Shown in pieces: positions 48,836 to 60,123 of a stretch of 64,000 bases of DNA. The stretch's first letter is position 1; the number at the start of each line of letters is the position of its first letter. The position numbers and the translations under genes were made by a program. Where the stretch lies: the NCBI GenBank assembly GCA_037976565.1, contig CP137685.1, positions 16,739,695 through 16,803,694 on the forward strand, written 5' to 3'. This stretch comes from Mesocentrotus franciscanus. Its lineage: Eukaryota > Echinodermata > Echinoidea > Camarodonta > Strongylocentrotidae. Below the pieces are notes generated by a model. That model saw only the letters and a program-made list of their open reading frames with translations. It was not told the DNA's origin and made no database searches.

Positions 48836-49235
48836 GATTCTTCTTCCGGTACCAGGTATATTCAGAGAGACCAAGCCTCCTAGACACACCAAGTAGTATG
48901 GACATAGGCTGAAGCAGTTTTCCAGACAGAAAATTGTCCAGAATTGCCACATTACTTACTTTGCATTTTGTAGCTCCTTATCCACTTAAGTTTACTAATT
49001 CAACAAATGGTCTGCCACAGCCAACCTTTATTGTCACCCATACAATGAAAAGGGAACATGATACATTTACTCAAAACAATGTCACAGAATCACAGTCGAG
49101 GCCAGGGTTTCGAGCCTCAGAGCAAACAAGAAAATAACAAATTCTTTTACTTTCCTCTTAATTCTCTTGCACAGATATATTTAGACAGAGCCTTCTCGTT
49201 CAGACAGAAAATTGTCCAGGATTGTTGGGTTACTT
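48836..49235 (+). repeat. Two decayed copies of the acceptor and start of GAP exon 1
   Basis: At 48850-48890, 'ccag' plus 'gtatattcagagagacc' and 'gcctcctagacacacc', and at 49171-49200, 'cacag' plus 'atatatttagacagagcc', resemble the real exon start 'cacag' plus 'gtatatttggacagagtc', 'tcctagacacgtt' at 49333. Both are followed by a shared tail, 'ccagacagaaaattgtcc' or 'cagacagaaaattgtcc'. Three units in a row thus end at the real exon. Confidence 0.7.
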
Positions 49236-49332
49236 TTTTGTGTGAAGGGGGGGGGGGGTGGGGCAGGTTAAAGCTTTATATCTCATTGCATTAACAGATT
49301 CTTTTTACTTTTACATATACTTGTTGTCACAG

Positions 49333-49465
49333 GTATATTTGGACAGAGTCTCCTAGACACGTTAACATCCGAAAGTACGACCACAACCAAGCAGATTCCA
49401 TCGATCATTGAACAGTGTGTGAGATTCATCAAGAATCATGGCATGTACGAGGAAGGTATTTTCAG
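49333..49465 (+). CDS. RhoGAP common exon 4: N-terminal part of GAP domain
   Basis: 133 bases run from acceptor tgtcacag to donor TTC AG|gtaaaa: phase 1 in, phase 2 out. It reads (G)IFGQSLLDTLTSESTTTTKQ, then IPSIIEQCVRFIKNHGMYEE and GIF. GIFGQ.L.DT, the 'P.(I/L)(I/V)EQCV.FI' helix and the 'G(M/L).EEG(I/L)FR' loop match vertebrate ARHGAP24 block for block. The last two bases start the codon of the catalytic arginine finger (FR|LPG), completed by the A at 53271. Fragments resembling both edges of this exon are scattered on either side. Confidence 0.96.
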
Positions 49466-49559
49466 GTAAAAATCCCTGTAGCATTTTGTAAAGGAACTGC
49501 TTATCAAATTGGCAACAAAATATATTGTTTTATCTTTCTTTCTTTATTTATTTCTATTT

Positions 49560-50165
49560 ATTTTTTCATATTCTGAGAAGTGGTTAGGAATCATTTCATG
49601 TATAAGAAAGGAATTTGCCTGCGAAGTCCCTGGAAACAAGTTATCAAATTGGCAATGTGATATTGCAGGAGCTACATGTATATTTAAAAAAGCTTCAAGT
49701 ATAGGGGCATGTATGTAAAGGGTATATTCAGGGAAAGTTAATTTAGTGTGCAATTATTTTTGTAGAAAATGGTCACGAATCATGAGACATGGATGGGAAG
49801 GAACCCGCTGGTATAATCCCTATCTAGCACATTTTGTGCTAAAAATAAAAATGAAAGTTGTAAATGTTTCAAGGAGTCTAGGAATGTATGAAGAGGGTAA
49901 CTTCGGTAAAGTCCCTATAATGTTTTACCATGTATTCTGTAACAAAAATAGATTCATCAATTTGGCAATAAGATCTGTGTGGTCTCTAATCTGAAAGGCA
50001 TCTGTACTAGAGTAATCTTTGGGTTTCTGTCATGGAAAGAACTTATCAGTCAAAAGCATCAGAAAATATTCCGCAATTGTACATAGACATATAGTATGGA
50101 GATATATTATTTCCAAAGTGTGAGGATCAAACAGCTATATTCAGGTAGCAAATTGGCAATGACTA
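49560..50165 (+). repeat. Series of decayed copies of the GAP exon 1 end and donor
   Basis: The real junction (catggcatgtacgaggaagg, tattttcag|gtaaaaatcc, ...ttatcaaattggcaac) is echoed at about 49578-49655, 49690-49740, 49765-49815, 49866-49975 and 50130-50160. The clearest, near 49875, reads SLGMYEEGNF in one frame beside the true HGMYEEGIF and is followed by 'gtccctataatg' and later 'caatttggcaataag'. Frames are broken and donors are mostly lost. This is an old, local tandem duplication of the exon edge. Confidence 0.7.
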
Positions 50166-52504
50166 CTCAAGGGCTCACTTATCTTTGTGTGGGTAAAAGA
50201 AAGATGGTGATTGATCGTCATAAGTGCTTGTTTGTCTAAATGTGACAATTCAGTTTAGTTTCTGTAGGCTAGTCTTGACATGGAAAGTCTGCATACTGCA
50301 CTTTTTGCAGCAAATTATACTCCGATCTATCTTTTACACACTCCCCGGTTTCACTTCTATTTTTGAAGGAGGTAGGAAATAATCTTAAGATTTAGTTGAT
50401 AGTAATTATATGAATCTCAAGATTAATGAACCAATGTTGGAATAAAAATAACCTTGGAGTCTAGCCAGATTTGACAAATTATTGGGATTTCATCAAAACA
50501 TTGTGAAAGCTGGCTTTGTTTAGAAATTAATTAACTCAACCCATTGATGATAAACCTGGTATTACTAGGACTAGGTTGTGTGGAAACTATAATACGAATA
50601 TCAAATCATATTAAGGAATTTATTTTTGTTGCTTTTATTCCATTCAACATGGTCATAATCAAATGTAAATTTTATTTTCAGCAGTTGGGAGGTTTAAATG
50701 CAATTATGTTTCTTTTTCAGGGTCTTGCAAATGTTGGCAATTAGTTTGAAACTAAACGGTTGCCCCTTCTAAAATTAGGATTTAACTTTATTGATATTCT
50801 ATTGCCAGTATGTTATTTTTAGTGTGCCAAATATAAAACTTCTAATCTTAATGCTATCTATGTTTTGTAAATACGGAAAATGTTAGCATGGCTTATGCAG
50901 CAAATGGCACATTATAAAGAGGCATAACTTTGCCAGTTAATTCAATCTGTTAGGATTACTGATGTGTGTTTTTTAAGGTATAGAGAATGCCAATTTTTCA
51001 TTTAACATGTGATGACTAAAACCCCACATACTTTGGTTATACATTTAACCAATTGTGGTTTGGGGAAACACGTGAACCTGCTAGGTATGATTTGATTTTC
51101 GTATTACAGTTTCCACAGAACCTAGTCCCAGTAATACTGTTGTGCGTTATCTTTAGACCCCAAAGGGTTGTGGTCTGGTCAGTCGTACTGGATGAATGAA
51201 ATCAGAATTAACAAGGTCTCTGATTAAGGGGGCGGGGTGGTATGGGAGGGGGTTGTGACATCTTCTTTCCATATTCCATTCCCCCATCCCTGACTCCCTC
51301 TCTTTCTTTTCTTTCTTTTTTAATGTTTTTTATTGGGGGGGGGGCATCCAATGGAAGGGGCACATTCCCCTGTACCTATGCCACTGCCTAATGTACCTTC
51401 CTTTGAATAACAAAATAGGGTTTAGTCTGAACACAAGCTCTTTGGCTTGCTCATCAGCATGAGATCTTATGAAGCACATGCCTGATGGAACTGTTTTGAA
51501 ATATGGCATGACATAGCAACATGTGTCTCTGGGCATATAAATGATGGTAATCCTCTCTGTGAACAAAGTTAAAGCAGAGCTGAACGAGACAATTAGGAAA
51601 GGACTCATGCTCATAACTGATGCACTGATAAGTGATTGAAAAGTCTATATACATTTTGGGATACATATACATACAAAGGAAACAATGTCCCATTTCTTTA
51701 AATACTGTTGATAATATTTTGCCCTCTTTAAAAAGTATCACTGTGTTGATCTCAGTTGTAAATGCTGTTCAAATTTACACTTGTGAGGAAATATTGTAAT
51801 AGACATACATGTAGCACCAATAAAGCTCAACTAAAATATGTACAAAACAAGGGGACCAATCTGATGTAATGTATTGAAACAGATATTTTCAATGAAAATA
51901 TGTTAACTCCACCCCCCCCCCCCCCCCTCCTTGAAAAAAAAAAATTATAATAATAAAAGAGAAAAGAGAAGGGCAAAAAAAAATGCCAAGCATAGATGAG
52001 ATGGAAATGCTGTTCTTTAAACTGATTTACTTAATATCCAGATTCTCTCATTTAACCACTGAAGGCTTAAATGCTACCATTCACATACCATGTTTTTGGC
52101 ATCTGGTCATTTCCCCATAAAATGATGATTCTGGGGTTTCCAGGACATTTTCTTGACTCCCAGGGCTCCACCAGACTCACTTGTTTGTTTGCTCAACAAC
52201 TCCTGAGACAAGCACCTGTGGTAATTTGTACATGTGTTACCACTCTTTAGCTAATCTGCCATCATCAACAGGAGATGGTGTGTCATTCACAAATGGAGAG
52301 ATTGCCTGCGTTTCCTTTAATTGGCTCGTTCACATGTAACATAATAGACCCAAGCATTTTGTATAACGATGGAAGTTGTTGTTTTGTATATTTTGTGAGG
52401 ATCATTTTGAAAAACCCATTTATATTCTTTTCATGATCCTCACCATTATGATTTTTAAATAATATTTTTTCCTTCAATAATGAATTTTCACAAATGTAAA
52501 TTCT

Positions 52505-52632
52505 GTGGGTTTGTGATCATGATTTGTACGTCCAATGCCAGTAAATGGTGAGAGAAAAGAGTGGCATGAATGGCCTGCCATAGTTAAGTCCAACTTAAAT
52601 TCGATCTTTAATAGTCTTTGTGAAACACCCCC
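52505..52632. mobile_element. Half copy of the 44596-44885 MITE family
   Basis: 'acgtccaatgccagtaaatgg', 'ggcatgaatggcctgccata' and 'gtctttgtgaaacaccccc' match the right half (or, reversed, the left half) of 44596-44885. The opposite end is missing. Confidence 0.7.
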
Positions 52633-53270
52633 AGTAGCTCTGTTGCATGCAGAAACTTCTTTTTCTTCTCCACTTGTCATTCTTTTTAATACACAAATGC
52701 ATCCTATGTGAACAAGCCCCAATCTTCATCCCACTCCTGACACCAGTTTGACAGTGCCAGTGTAATACTTCCAAGGTGTGTGAATATATGTGTGTATGTG
52801 TGCCTCTGGCACTGAGCCTAGCTGATTTCCTGTGTAAAGCCGATCCCTAGCTTTGACTTAACTTCATATCTTGTTCTTTTGAGGAATTATTTTTTAGGGA
52901 TGGGCAAGAAGTTGGAAAGGTGACAAAAGGGTGTAGTTGTGGTTTGACAGAGGGGGGATGTAGTTGATACTCACTATGGTTGCTCTTTATGTCTTATTTC
53001 TGTACAGGTATATTTAAGTTTCTACAGGTGTAAATGTCTTTTGTCTTGATAATGCATGAATAACCAAAGCAGTAAACTATTTGTATCAATATTAACTGAT
53101 AAGTGAGCCCAAAGGTACTCTTAAGATTGTTTATTATGCTCTGGGTCCAATGGATTATTGAATCTGTCCTCAATAAGTATATAAATAAAAGTGTCGCCTG
53201 TCCTGTAGGTTTCATACATATTTCACTCTCTAATACCCATTTGCTTGATTTTTTTTTTTTTTTTTATCAG

Positions 53271-54354
53271 ACTGCCTGGACGGACCAACAAAGTAAAAGA
53301 GCTTCAGGACCTCTTTGATGTTGGTGAAAAACCAGACTTTGAGGAACTGAAAGCAGATGTACACACTATTGCTTCCCTTCTAAAACTCTATCTACGTCCC
53401 TCCCCGAACCTGTCATACCGTGGCAACACTACGAACACTTCTTCGAGGCTATCAAACTTTACGAGGAGCGGGAGGAGGATGGGAAGGCAGAGCTTATCCG
53501 TGAGCTGGCATTGCTTCCGCGATGCAACTATAACTTGATGAAGTATATGTGCGGCTTTTTACATGATGTCCAGAAGTATGAGAAGTACAATCGGATGGGT
53601 GTGCTCAACCTCTCGACGGTCTTCGGGCCGAACATGTTCCGTGCGAACAACGAAGACCCAACAGCAATGATGGAAGCCACTTCAATGAGCCAGAAATTCA
53701 TCCACTTACTCCTCGCCGAGTACGATACCATGTTCCCGTCGAATGACCGCATCAACTTTAGCAATGGCGCAAAATCGTATGATGACCTCCCTAACGCACC
53801 TGTACCGCCACCGCGCCATAAAGCGCACAGTCAGATGCCGACGGAAGTTTTGACTTAATCAAAGAACTCCAGGATCGCCAAACAGGGCGAACTCCCGAGC
53901 GCTGACAATGACGTCAGACTCACTCCTCATTGATTTAAATCCGAAGAGGAATATGACATGGAACATTATGGGAACTCAGCATTCTCGAAACGGTTATAGT
54001 GTAGACGATGGCCTCGTATACAGGGACAGTATATCTGTTTCAGACACTGCTAGCATCACATCAAGTGGACCTTCAGAACAAGGGTCCCAACATACATCAT
54101 ACTCAGAAATCCAGGATACGGCGTCCATTGCGCCGACAGCCACCATTAAATCGGATGTTGAGTCGTTAGTCATGATCAACCCAGCATGCCAGTTGCAAAT
54201 GCCGCCATGTGACTCGACGAGCAATCACCGTGAGCAGGAGACGTCATCACCTCGCAAGGAGAGGAGTGGTCTTGGGATCGACTTGATGCAGGGTACACCG
54301 GAAAGTGATCTTTCCAACACTGGGGATCTGACTCTTTCATATTCACATTTACAG
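53271..54354 (+). CDS. RhoGAP common exon 5: rest of GAP domain and linker, with three apparent frame breaks
   Basis: It begins with the A that completes the arginine finger and reads [20 protein letters not shown], then [12 protein letters not shown]. At 53398-53399 only two bases stand where a codon is expected before [19 protein letters not shown]; that second frame continues through [20 protein letters not shown], the conserved NLSTVFGPN(M)F and a linker with the SH3-ligand-like APVPPPRH. Between 53822 and 53855 the reading seems to move to [19 protein letters not shown], and between 53854 and 53903 to [18 protein letters not shown] (compare NVRNMSW in ARHGAP24), ending at CAG|gtaggt in phase 0. 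Three single-base losses restore one 362-codon frame; one loss and one gain near 53854 is the alternative. The linker is Ser/Thr-rich and disordered. The GAP domain would act on Rac/Rho-type GTPases. Confidence 0.9.
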
Positions 54355-54480
54355 GTAGGTACAGTAAGATGACTGCACCAGTGAACCACTTGATTGGCCT
54401 ATGAGAGCTCTCAGTCAGAGTCTGCTGCATATTTCAGAAAATGTTCGGTGACACTATTGTTCACATTTTGCCACTTATAT

Positions 54481-54481
<1 letters not shown>

Positions 54482-54526
<45 letters not shown>
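54482..54526. repeat. (TA)n microsatellite
   Basis: About 22 TA units. Confidence 0.95.
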
Positions 54527-54532
<6 letters not shown>

Positions 54533-55471
54533 ATACAAAAAAATATGTATGTCAAACAGATATATATTTCCAGTTTTATTGTCACTCGGTCATCTATTTC
54601 TCTCACACATTACTACTCTCCGATGAACTTTACATCATTATCCATTTTGACAAAACTAAACATAGGATTTTCTTTCTGCCAAGGACCCACAATTCTTATT
54701 TCCCCATTCATGACTAATAAACAAAGGTGATGTTGTTTTGACAACCTTGCCGCACTTGCAATTTCATTTCTAAAACAAAATGTCACCTCTCTTTCTAATT
54801 TCAAACCAAAGACCATTTAACAGACATTCTGTATGTATTATAATGGTTTATAAGTTTTTAAAAGGACTCTTTACCCTCATGTCAAAGTTTGAATAAAGAC
54901 CCCTAAAAATAAGAAGAAAAAAAAGAGTGAAATCGATCAGTGAAAGTGTGGACAATTTCTGGTAAGGGAAATTAGGATTATGAAATTTTGCAGTTGTGAT
55001 GATCTACCCTAAATGTCAATTATGTGTTATCTTTGTAAGCTTATCTCCATTTGTTCTACAGAATTTTATTAATTTGCATTTTTCTCCAAAGGAATACTCA
55101 AAACATACAATTATCATCTGTTTGGAGTTAAAAGGGCATTAAAGTGAAATAATTTGTGTACAGATAGAATCTATAAAATTAACTTAACAAAAACTTCACC
55201 ATGCATTTTATAGGCTAACGGTAATGGAGACAGAGTATGATGAAAAAAAAACAAAAACATAAAAACCATGCACACTGAATCAAAGTCAGAATTAGGTTCT
55301 GTCCGGGCCTTTTTCTCTGATTGCTTGTACGGGGGCATCGACTCTTCTACTCACAAGTCCCTTAAGTTAAATAGAGAGTGTGTTTAAACTTGCAATATGT
55401 CTTATGTAGAAGTAAAATATTTGAGCTCATATCTTGAAGGTAGTATTTTTGGTGGTTGTAAAACACTTTAA

Positions 55472-55985
55472 AGGTAGTGTATCCCTTTTGCAGCCAACAT
55501 CAAATTCTGTAGAACTTTGCATGGATAAAGGAATATGTCACGTATGTCCTATCTGTCAAATTTAAACGTTACTCAGGTTAGCAGTGTCCTAGTATTCAAA
55601 CTATGCAAGGACACCTGTTTACTATCTAGACTTCACTGTCAGGCACTATTTAGTGACTGACTGACTGACTTTTTTCTTTGGTAATAACATACATAAAATG
55701 AGCTGTAAAGCGTACATGAGCATTTGTACACATCAATAACCCACTTCTTGTAATGGCCAAAATTAAGCTGATTGAATCTTTGCGCAGCACAAAACATACG
55801 ACCCTACTATACAAGGGTATGTGAATCAGACGTGTTTAGAAAATTCTTAACAGTCAATGTAACTGCACATAAAGGCAATAACCAGTTCTAATCTTTTCAG
55901 GGGAGTATTTAGTTTGTATTATCTCTTGTTTACCATAGGATTCACACAAGTTTATATGTTCACCTGCAAAAGGGACACACCGCCT
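55472..55985. mobile_element. TTAA-flanked MITE, TIR AGGTAGTGTATCCCTTTTGCAG (copy A)
   Basis: The left 'aggtagtgtatcccttttgc' faces the right 'gcaaaagggacacaccgcct'. TTAA flanks both ends (55468-55471, 55986-55989). Internal sequence is homologous to 61999-62483 in reverse orientation, for example 'caaattctgtagaactttgc' against 'gcaaagttctacagaatttg', and 'gacttcactgtcaggcac' against 'gtctgacagtgaagtc'. There is no coding capacity. Confidence 0.85.
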
Positions 55986-56756
55986 TTAACTCATATATTT
56001 TATTCTAAAAAATAGGTTAACGCTCTTCCGGCCTCAAAAATATGAGCATATCCTTCAAAATATATCAATGGCATTATGTTCTTTCACTGTATATCATGCC
56101 CTATAATATAGGCCGTTCTTTTCACATATTATGTGAAAAGAATCTCATTTTTTAATGACTAACATTTTCAGAAAATTGTTATACAGAACAAATGGAAGTA
56201 GCTCATGAGGAAAAACATAAAATTCCTACTTTTACATATATACATGAATTCAATGATTGGCGAATCAGGAATTCATAGCCTTCATATTTTTTGAAAGAGA
56301 TTTTACCCAATCTGACTGTTGTGCTCTTATTCTAATTACCTTGATGTTAGGGAGAACTTCCCCATTAAGCCTTTAATCAATTCCTATTAGTTTTCATCGC
56401 AACCAAAATAGAGATACACATATTCAAATGTTAAAACAAAAGACACGAGTTAATACAAAAACTCAAGTGATTATAATGTACCTCTGATACATTCTTATCA
56501 AGAAAATGATTAGGGAAGTCAGATACATCATTCTGCATTCTGCTGTTGACAATATCCAAATAATCAACCTTTTTAGGTTTTTGATTGAACTTAGTTGGTT
56601 TCATATCCCTGGATATTCTATTGAAAATATGCGCAAACAAAACTAACTTTGAATTCCTTGAAATTAATGGTAGGAATTATCGTAGGAAAATAAGCATTGT
56701 ATGTATGTGATATTATTATCTTTTAAATCATATCCATATGCACTTAACAGTACAAA

Positions 56757-56967
56757 GACAAGCTGCTTCTAAAGCTACCTCTTACAAAAACAAAAGTAAC
56801 TCTTGGAGATTGTGCTTTCAGTTGCGCCACTCCAAAACTTTGGAATAACCTACCACTAGACATAAGAAAAGCCTCATCTGTTGCTGTCTTCAGGGTTTTG
56901 TTGAAGATGCACTTGTTTTCAGGAACTTTTGAATTGTTTTTATTTTTTTATTGTGTCTCTGTGAATT
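56757..56967 (+). pseudogene. Non-LTR retrotransposon RT C-terminal tail (CR1/L2-like)
   Basis: The plus strand reads DKLLLKLPLTKTKVTLGDCA, then FSCATPKLWNNLPLDIRKAS and SVAVFRVLLKMHLFS before TAG. The order 'L..P...T....G...FS..(A/T)PKLWN.LP..IR.(A/S).S...F...LK..LF' is the hallmark of the last residues of ORF2 in CR1/L2/Rex1-type LINEs. About 60 codons are open. No RT catalytic motif lies upstream, so it is a 5'-truncated copy, the common fate of LINE insertions. It lies in the sense direction of the host intron. Confidence 0.85.
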
Positions 56968-57134
56968 AGCACTGTTAGGAGTTTTGTTATTCATCACAGT
57001 GCAGTAGAGTATTTATTTAGTAGCTGCATAAATTGATCTAATTATTATTCTTATTATTTATAGAGCATTGATTGTTTATATTCAAATCTATTGGGCAAGT
57101 CTAAGCTCTTTTGATCCATACGTTACCAACCACA

Positions 57135-57500
57135 TCTAAGCTGGGGACTGGCTGGGGGCACCGTTCCTCATCTAGACAATCATCCCCCGGAAAACTATCC
57201 CCCAAGGACAACCACCCCACCCACCCAAGAAAATTCTCCCCGGTGGACAATTACCCCTAAGACAAGTGCCAAAAGACATGATATCATATTCGACTTCCCC
57301 CTCCCCATACTTACACACACACCACACACACAGGTTATACTAGAGGGTAATTGTCATACAGGGTAATTTTCCAGGGGGTGGTTGTCCTCCGGAGTAATTT
57401 TCCAGGGGGTAATTGTCCTTATGGGGGTAATTTTCCCGCTGGTATTTGGCCATGGGGGGTGATTGTCCAGGGGGTAATTGTCCTAGAACCATCCCTTGGT
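57135..57500. mobile_element. Foldback built of 'GGGGGTAATTGTCC' words
   Basis: On the right (57345-57485) words like 'gggggtaattgtcc', 'gggtaattttcc' and 'gggtgattgtcc' repeat every 15-20 bases. On the left (57150-57250) the complementary words 'ggacaattacccc', 'gaaaactatcccc' and 'gacaatcatcccc' do so. The outer ends 'ctggctgg...ggcacc' and 'ggtaatcagggcc' are loose. The frames on both strands (Gly/Pro-rich) come from these words. Confidence 0.7.
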
Positions 57501-59866
57501 AATCAGGGCCCTGACCTATATAAGAGATGTGATTGATCCCGGTTTTTTCCCCAAGTCCCACCATCAATCCCAAACTTACAAACTCCTATATCTTTAGTAC
57601 AGATTTGCGATTGAGTTCAAGTAGCAATAGATTTGAATCAATCACAACTTGGTATAAGACAAGGCCCTCGATATTCTATCATGAACAAGGCTTGTCCAAA
57701 GTCAGCATCCCTTTAAAGGCACTTTTAACAGTGCCAAATCTGAGATGCATGGCCCTACCATGTTAACAGCATCTGCGATATGGTGTAATATTGAAGCCCT
57801 AAAAAATTGCGCTTCAAAATGATCATGAAGTGCCTAAAAAAAGTAAAAATCTTTGAGTGACCGTTTTACCATACTCATTTTCCCCAATAGACTGTAGTTG
57901 TGATTGATTCAAATTTTGAATTCCAATCTTAAATATCTTAATAATCAGATGGGCGATCGGCTTGTAAACATCATGGGAATTCTGACTTACCTAAGGTTTA
58001 TAATAATGATTGCAGCATGAGCTAAATCAAGGATTTTTTTAAGAATCTGAGACAATGATACCCAATCCCTTTAATCTTGTTCTACCAGGGGTGCAACCTT
58101 TTTTCTCCATCCATGACACATCTTAATATCTCACGATATCGGTACTTTGGTTGCCAGGGGACCAGCACTACTGTGTATGACAACCCCAAGTGATGCGCCA
58201 AAACAATGCAGTCAGTGCTCCCATATGTGAGGTCATGTCAGTACAACTCATCACAATAATCTTTTTTCTTGGTTTCCATGGTGATTGCGGTCCCAAGAGA
58301 GTAGAGGAGGATTATGGGAGAGAAATAGGAGGGAGAGAGGAGAGAAGGGGGAGGAGGGAGGTAGACAGATAGACCTCTATTCAAAACTTTAAAAAATATA
58401 TAAAGCAACATCTATCTTTTTCAGACCACCAAATTCATGCCATTATTTTGAGTGGTATTATGCATGTACATTTTGATAGTCAAGGCAAGAATACGTAGTA
58501 TTTCTCACACAAAATTCGGGATGTGACAGAATATTCAATAAAACATAGTTCTGTTTTGAAGGTTTGAAGCAAAAACACAACACCATCCAACCCTCAATGC
58601 TGTTCACCAAGAAATATTATCAAATAGTACCAAATTTTGCTCCAGTTTCAGTTTGTCAAGTCATTATACATGAAGAGGGATGTAACTTTCATTGATTTGT
58701 TCAATGAGTGTTATGATATTAGCTGTAGAAAATTGTCTGGATCATATAAATGAATGCTCTGTAGAGTTACTCATTTGGGCAATTCCATGAAAATTCCAGG
58801 ATAATATGTATAGAATGTGTGGCTTTATTTGGTGCCCTTTGATTGAAAATGTGAAAAGCCTAAATATCTTACGATGTACATGTAGTGAAAATTCATAATA
58901 AACATCACGACCTTAAAAAAAATGCAAAACAAGATCTGAAAGGATGATTTTAATCTCTAATTTCCTATCCCACCCTCCCCAACATTGTTAGTTTCAACGC
59001 TCAAAGTATAATTTTTTGTTTTTGTTTCAATGTTTCAATTAAAGGATAAGCAAATGATCAAGAAAGGATGAAACAAATAAAGTAAGATTGATGACATATA
59101 GCAAAACAAGATCTCCAGCTACATTTTATCCCTCCTCCCCCCCTTTTTTTTCTTTCTCTTATCTGGTTCTCTGTAGACAGTTCCTGTCCCAAAGAATAAG
59201 TGAACTTGAAGTTACATGTAAGAGTATATGGTGTCGTTTGTGGCTTGGGTGTCTTGAGTCATAGCAATGAATCATGCCTTAAAGACATTTGGTTTAAATA
59301 TCCTCTTTGCTTTCTCTTTCCTGCTTATTTATCTTTTTGAGAACTTGGATTCGTTTTCAAAGATAGTCTGTCTGGGATTAAAGTATTTTGATACAATAAC
59401 AAATCTTTTGATGATCTGATGAAAAGATTGTTAAGTTAGTCCAAACCGTTTTGTTTCTGTGTCGGAGTAAGTGAGTGAAATATCTCCAAACATTCACATT
59501 ATTTTCCTTTTCAAAATAAAGTTATTTTGTGTGTGGTTTGTTATGAGGGAATGTTTATATTTCTGAGGAACTTTTTGTTTGTTTAATTGATGCTTATTCC
59601 TGTGAACCCTGTTACAATGAATGGTTTATTTGTTTGCAAGTTGCAATTACCGTGTAACTCTTGGGTTGCACTCAAAGTTTAGAGGGGAAAATAGGTTTTG
59701 TTTCCCACCTCATCAACAAAATCAAAGATAAATGTTATAAACTGTATTATAAATTTATTTTCATTCTAATCTGGTTAACACATGATAGGGATTATTGTAA
59801 GTGTGAAACCACAATTTGAATAACATTATTTTTCTCCTCCCCTACTTTTCATGGCTCTCCCTGCAG

Positions 59867-59980
59867 GAACAAGTGAGGGCGCTAAAGCAGGAACTCAGTA
59901 AGCAGAAGGAAGAGTATGTTCAGAAGCTAAGGAAGTGGAAAATCAAGTGCGAGGGCATGCAGATACAATATGATAATTCT
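59867..59980 (+). CDS. RhoGAP common exon 6: start of C-terminal coiled coil
   Basis: 114 bases (38 codons), phase 0 on both sides, run from acceptor ccctgcag to donor TCT|gtgagt. It reads EQVRALKQELSKQKEEYVQK and then LRKWKIKCEGMQIQYDNS. The first part matches the coiled-coil start of vertebrate ARHGAP24 (VSSLKQEMTKQKIEYESRI), the segment used for dimerisation and, in FilGAP, near the filamin-binding region. The heptad pattern holds through about 38 residues. Remaining coiled-coil exon(s), stop codon and 3' untranslated region must lie beyond the right edge. Counting the frame-corrected exon 5, the window holds about 678 residues of isoform B or 625 of isoform A. Confidence 0.93.
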
Positions 59981-60123
59981 GTGAGTACCATGTATGGTAA
60001 AATGTGCAGGAGCGTAGCATGCATGAATCCCATCATCGAGGGGGTACTGACATGAGAGGTCGGGTCATCGTTAATACTTGGAAAATAAAGTGGTAATTTA
60101 CAAGACCACTGATAGGATGCAAG

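Larger units (their letters stand above)
45965..49332 (+). other. Intron between PH and GAP domains
   Basis: Holds a decayed exon copy (46121-46181), a SINE fragment, an 83-bp array, a foldback element (48354-48818) and duplicated exon-start fragments (48836-49235). Between 46980 and 48350 I see no repeat or gene. Confidence 0.85.
49466..53270 (+). other. Intron splitting the arginine-finger codon
   Basis: Holds decayed copies of the exon 4 end (49560-50165), a half MITE (52505-52632) and homopolymer runs (poly-G near 51336, poly-C near 51911). From 50170 to 52500 no gene or defined repeat is recognised. It ends in a long T tract and 'atcag'. Confidence 0.85.
54355..59866 (+). other. Intron between linker and coiled coil (about 5.5 kb)
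   Basis: Contains a (TA)n run, a TTAA-flanked element (55472-55985), a LINE tail (56757-56967), a GC-rich foldback (57135-57500) and a purine-rich run at 58298-58370. From 58400 to 59866 I see no repeat or gene. Confidence 0.85.

Noticed and set aside
53271..53905. Programmed ribosomal frameshifting as the reason for the frame breaks in the GAP exon
   Set aside because: There is no slippery heptamer with a downstream structure at 53398, three events would be needed in one exon, and the family uses none.
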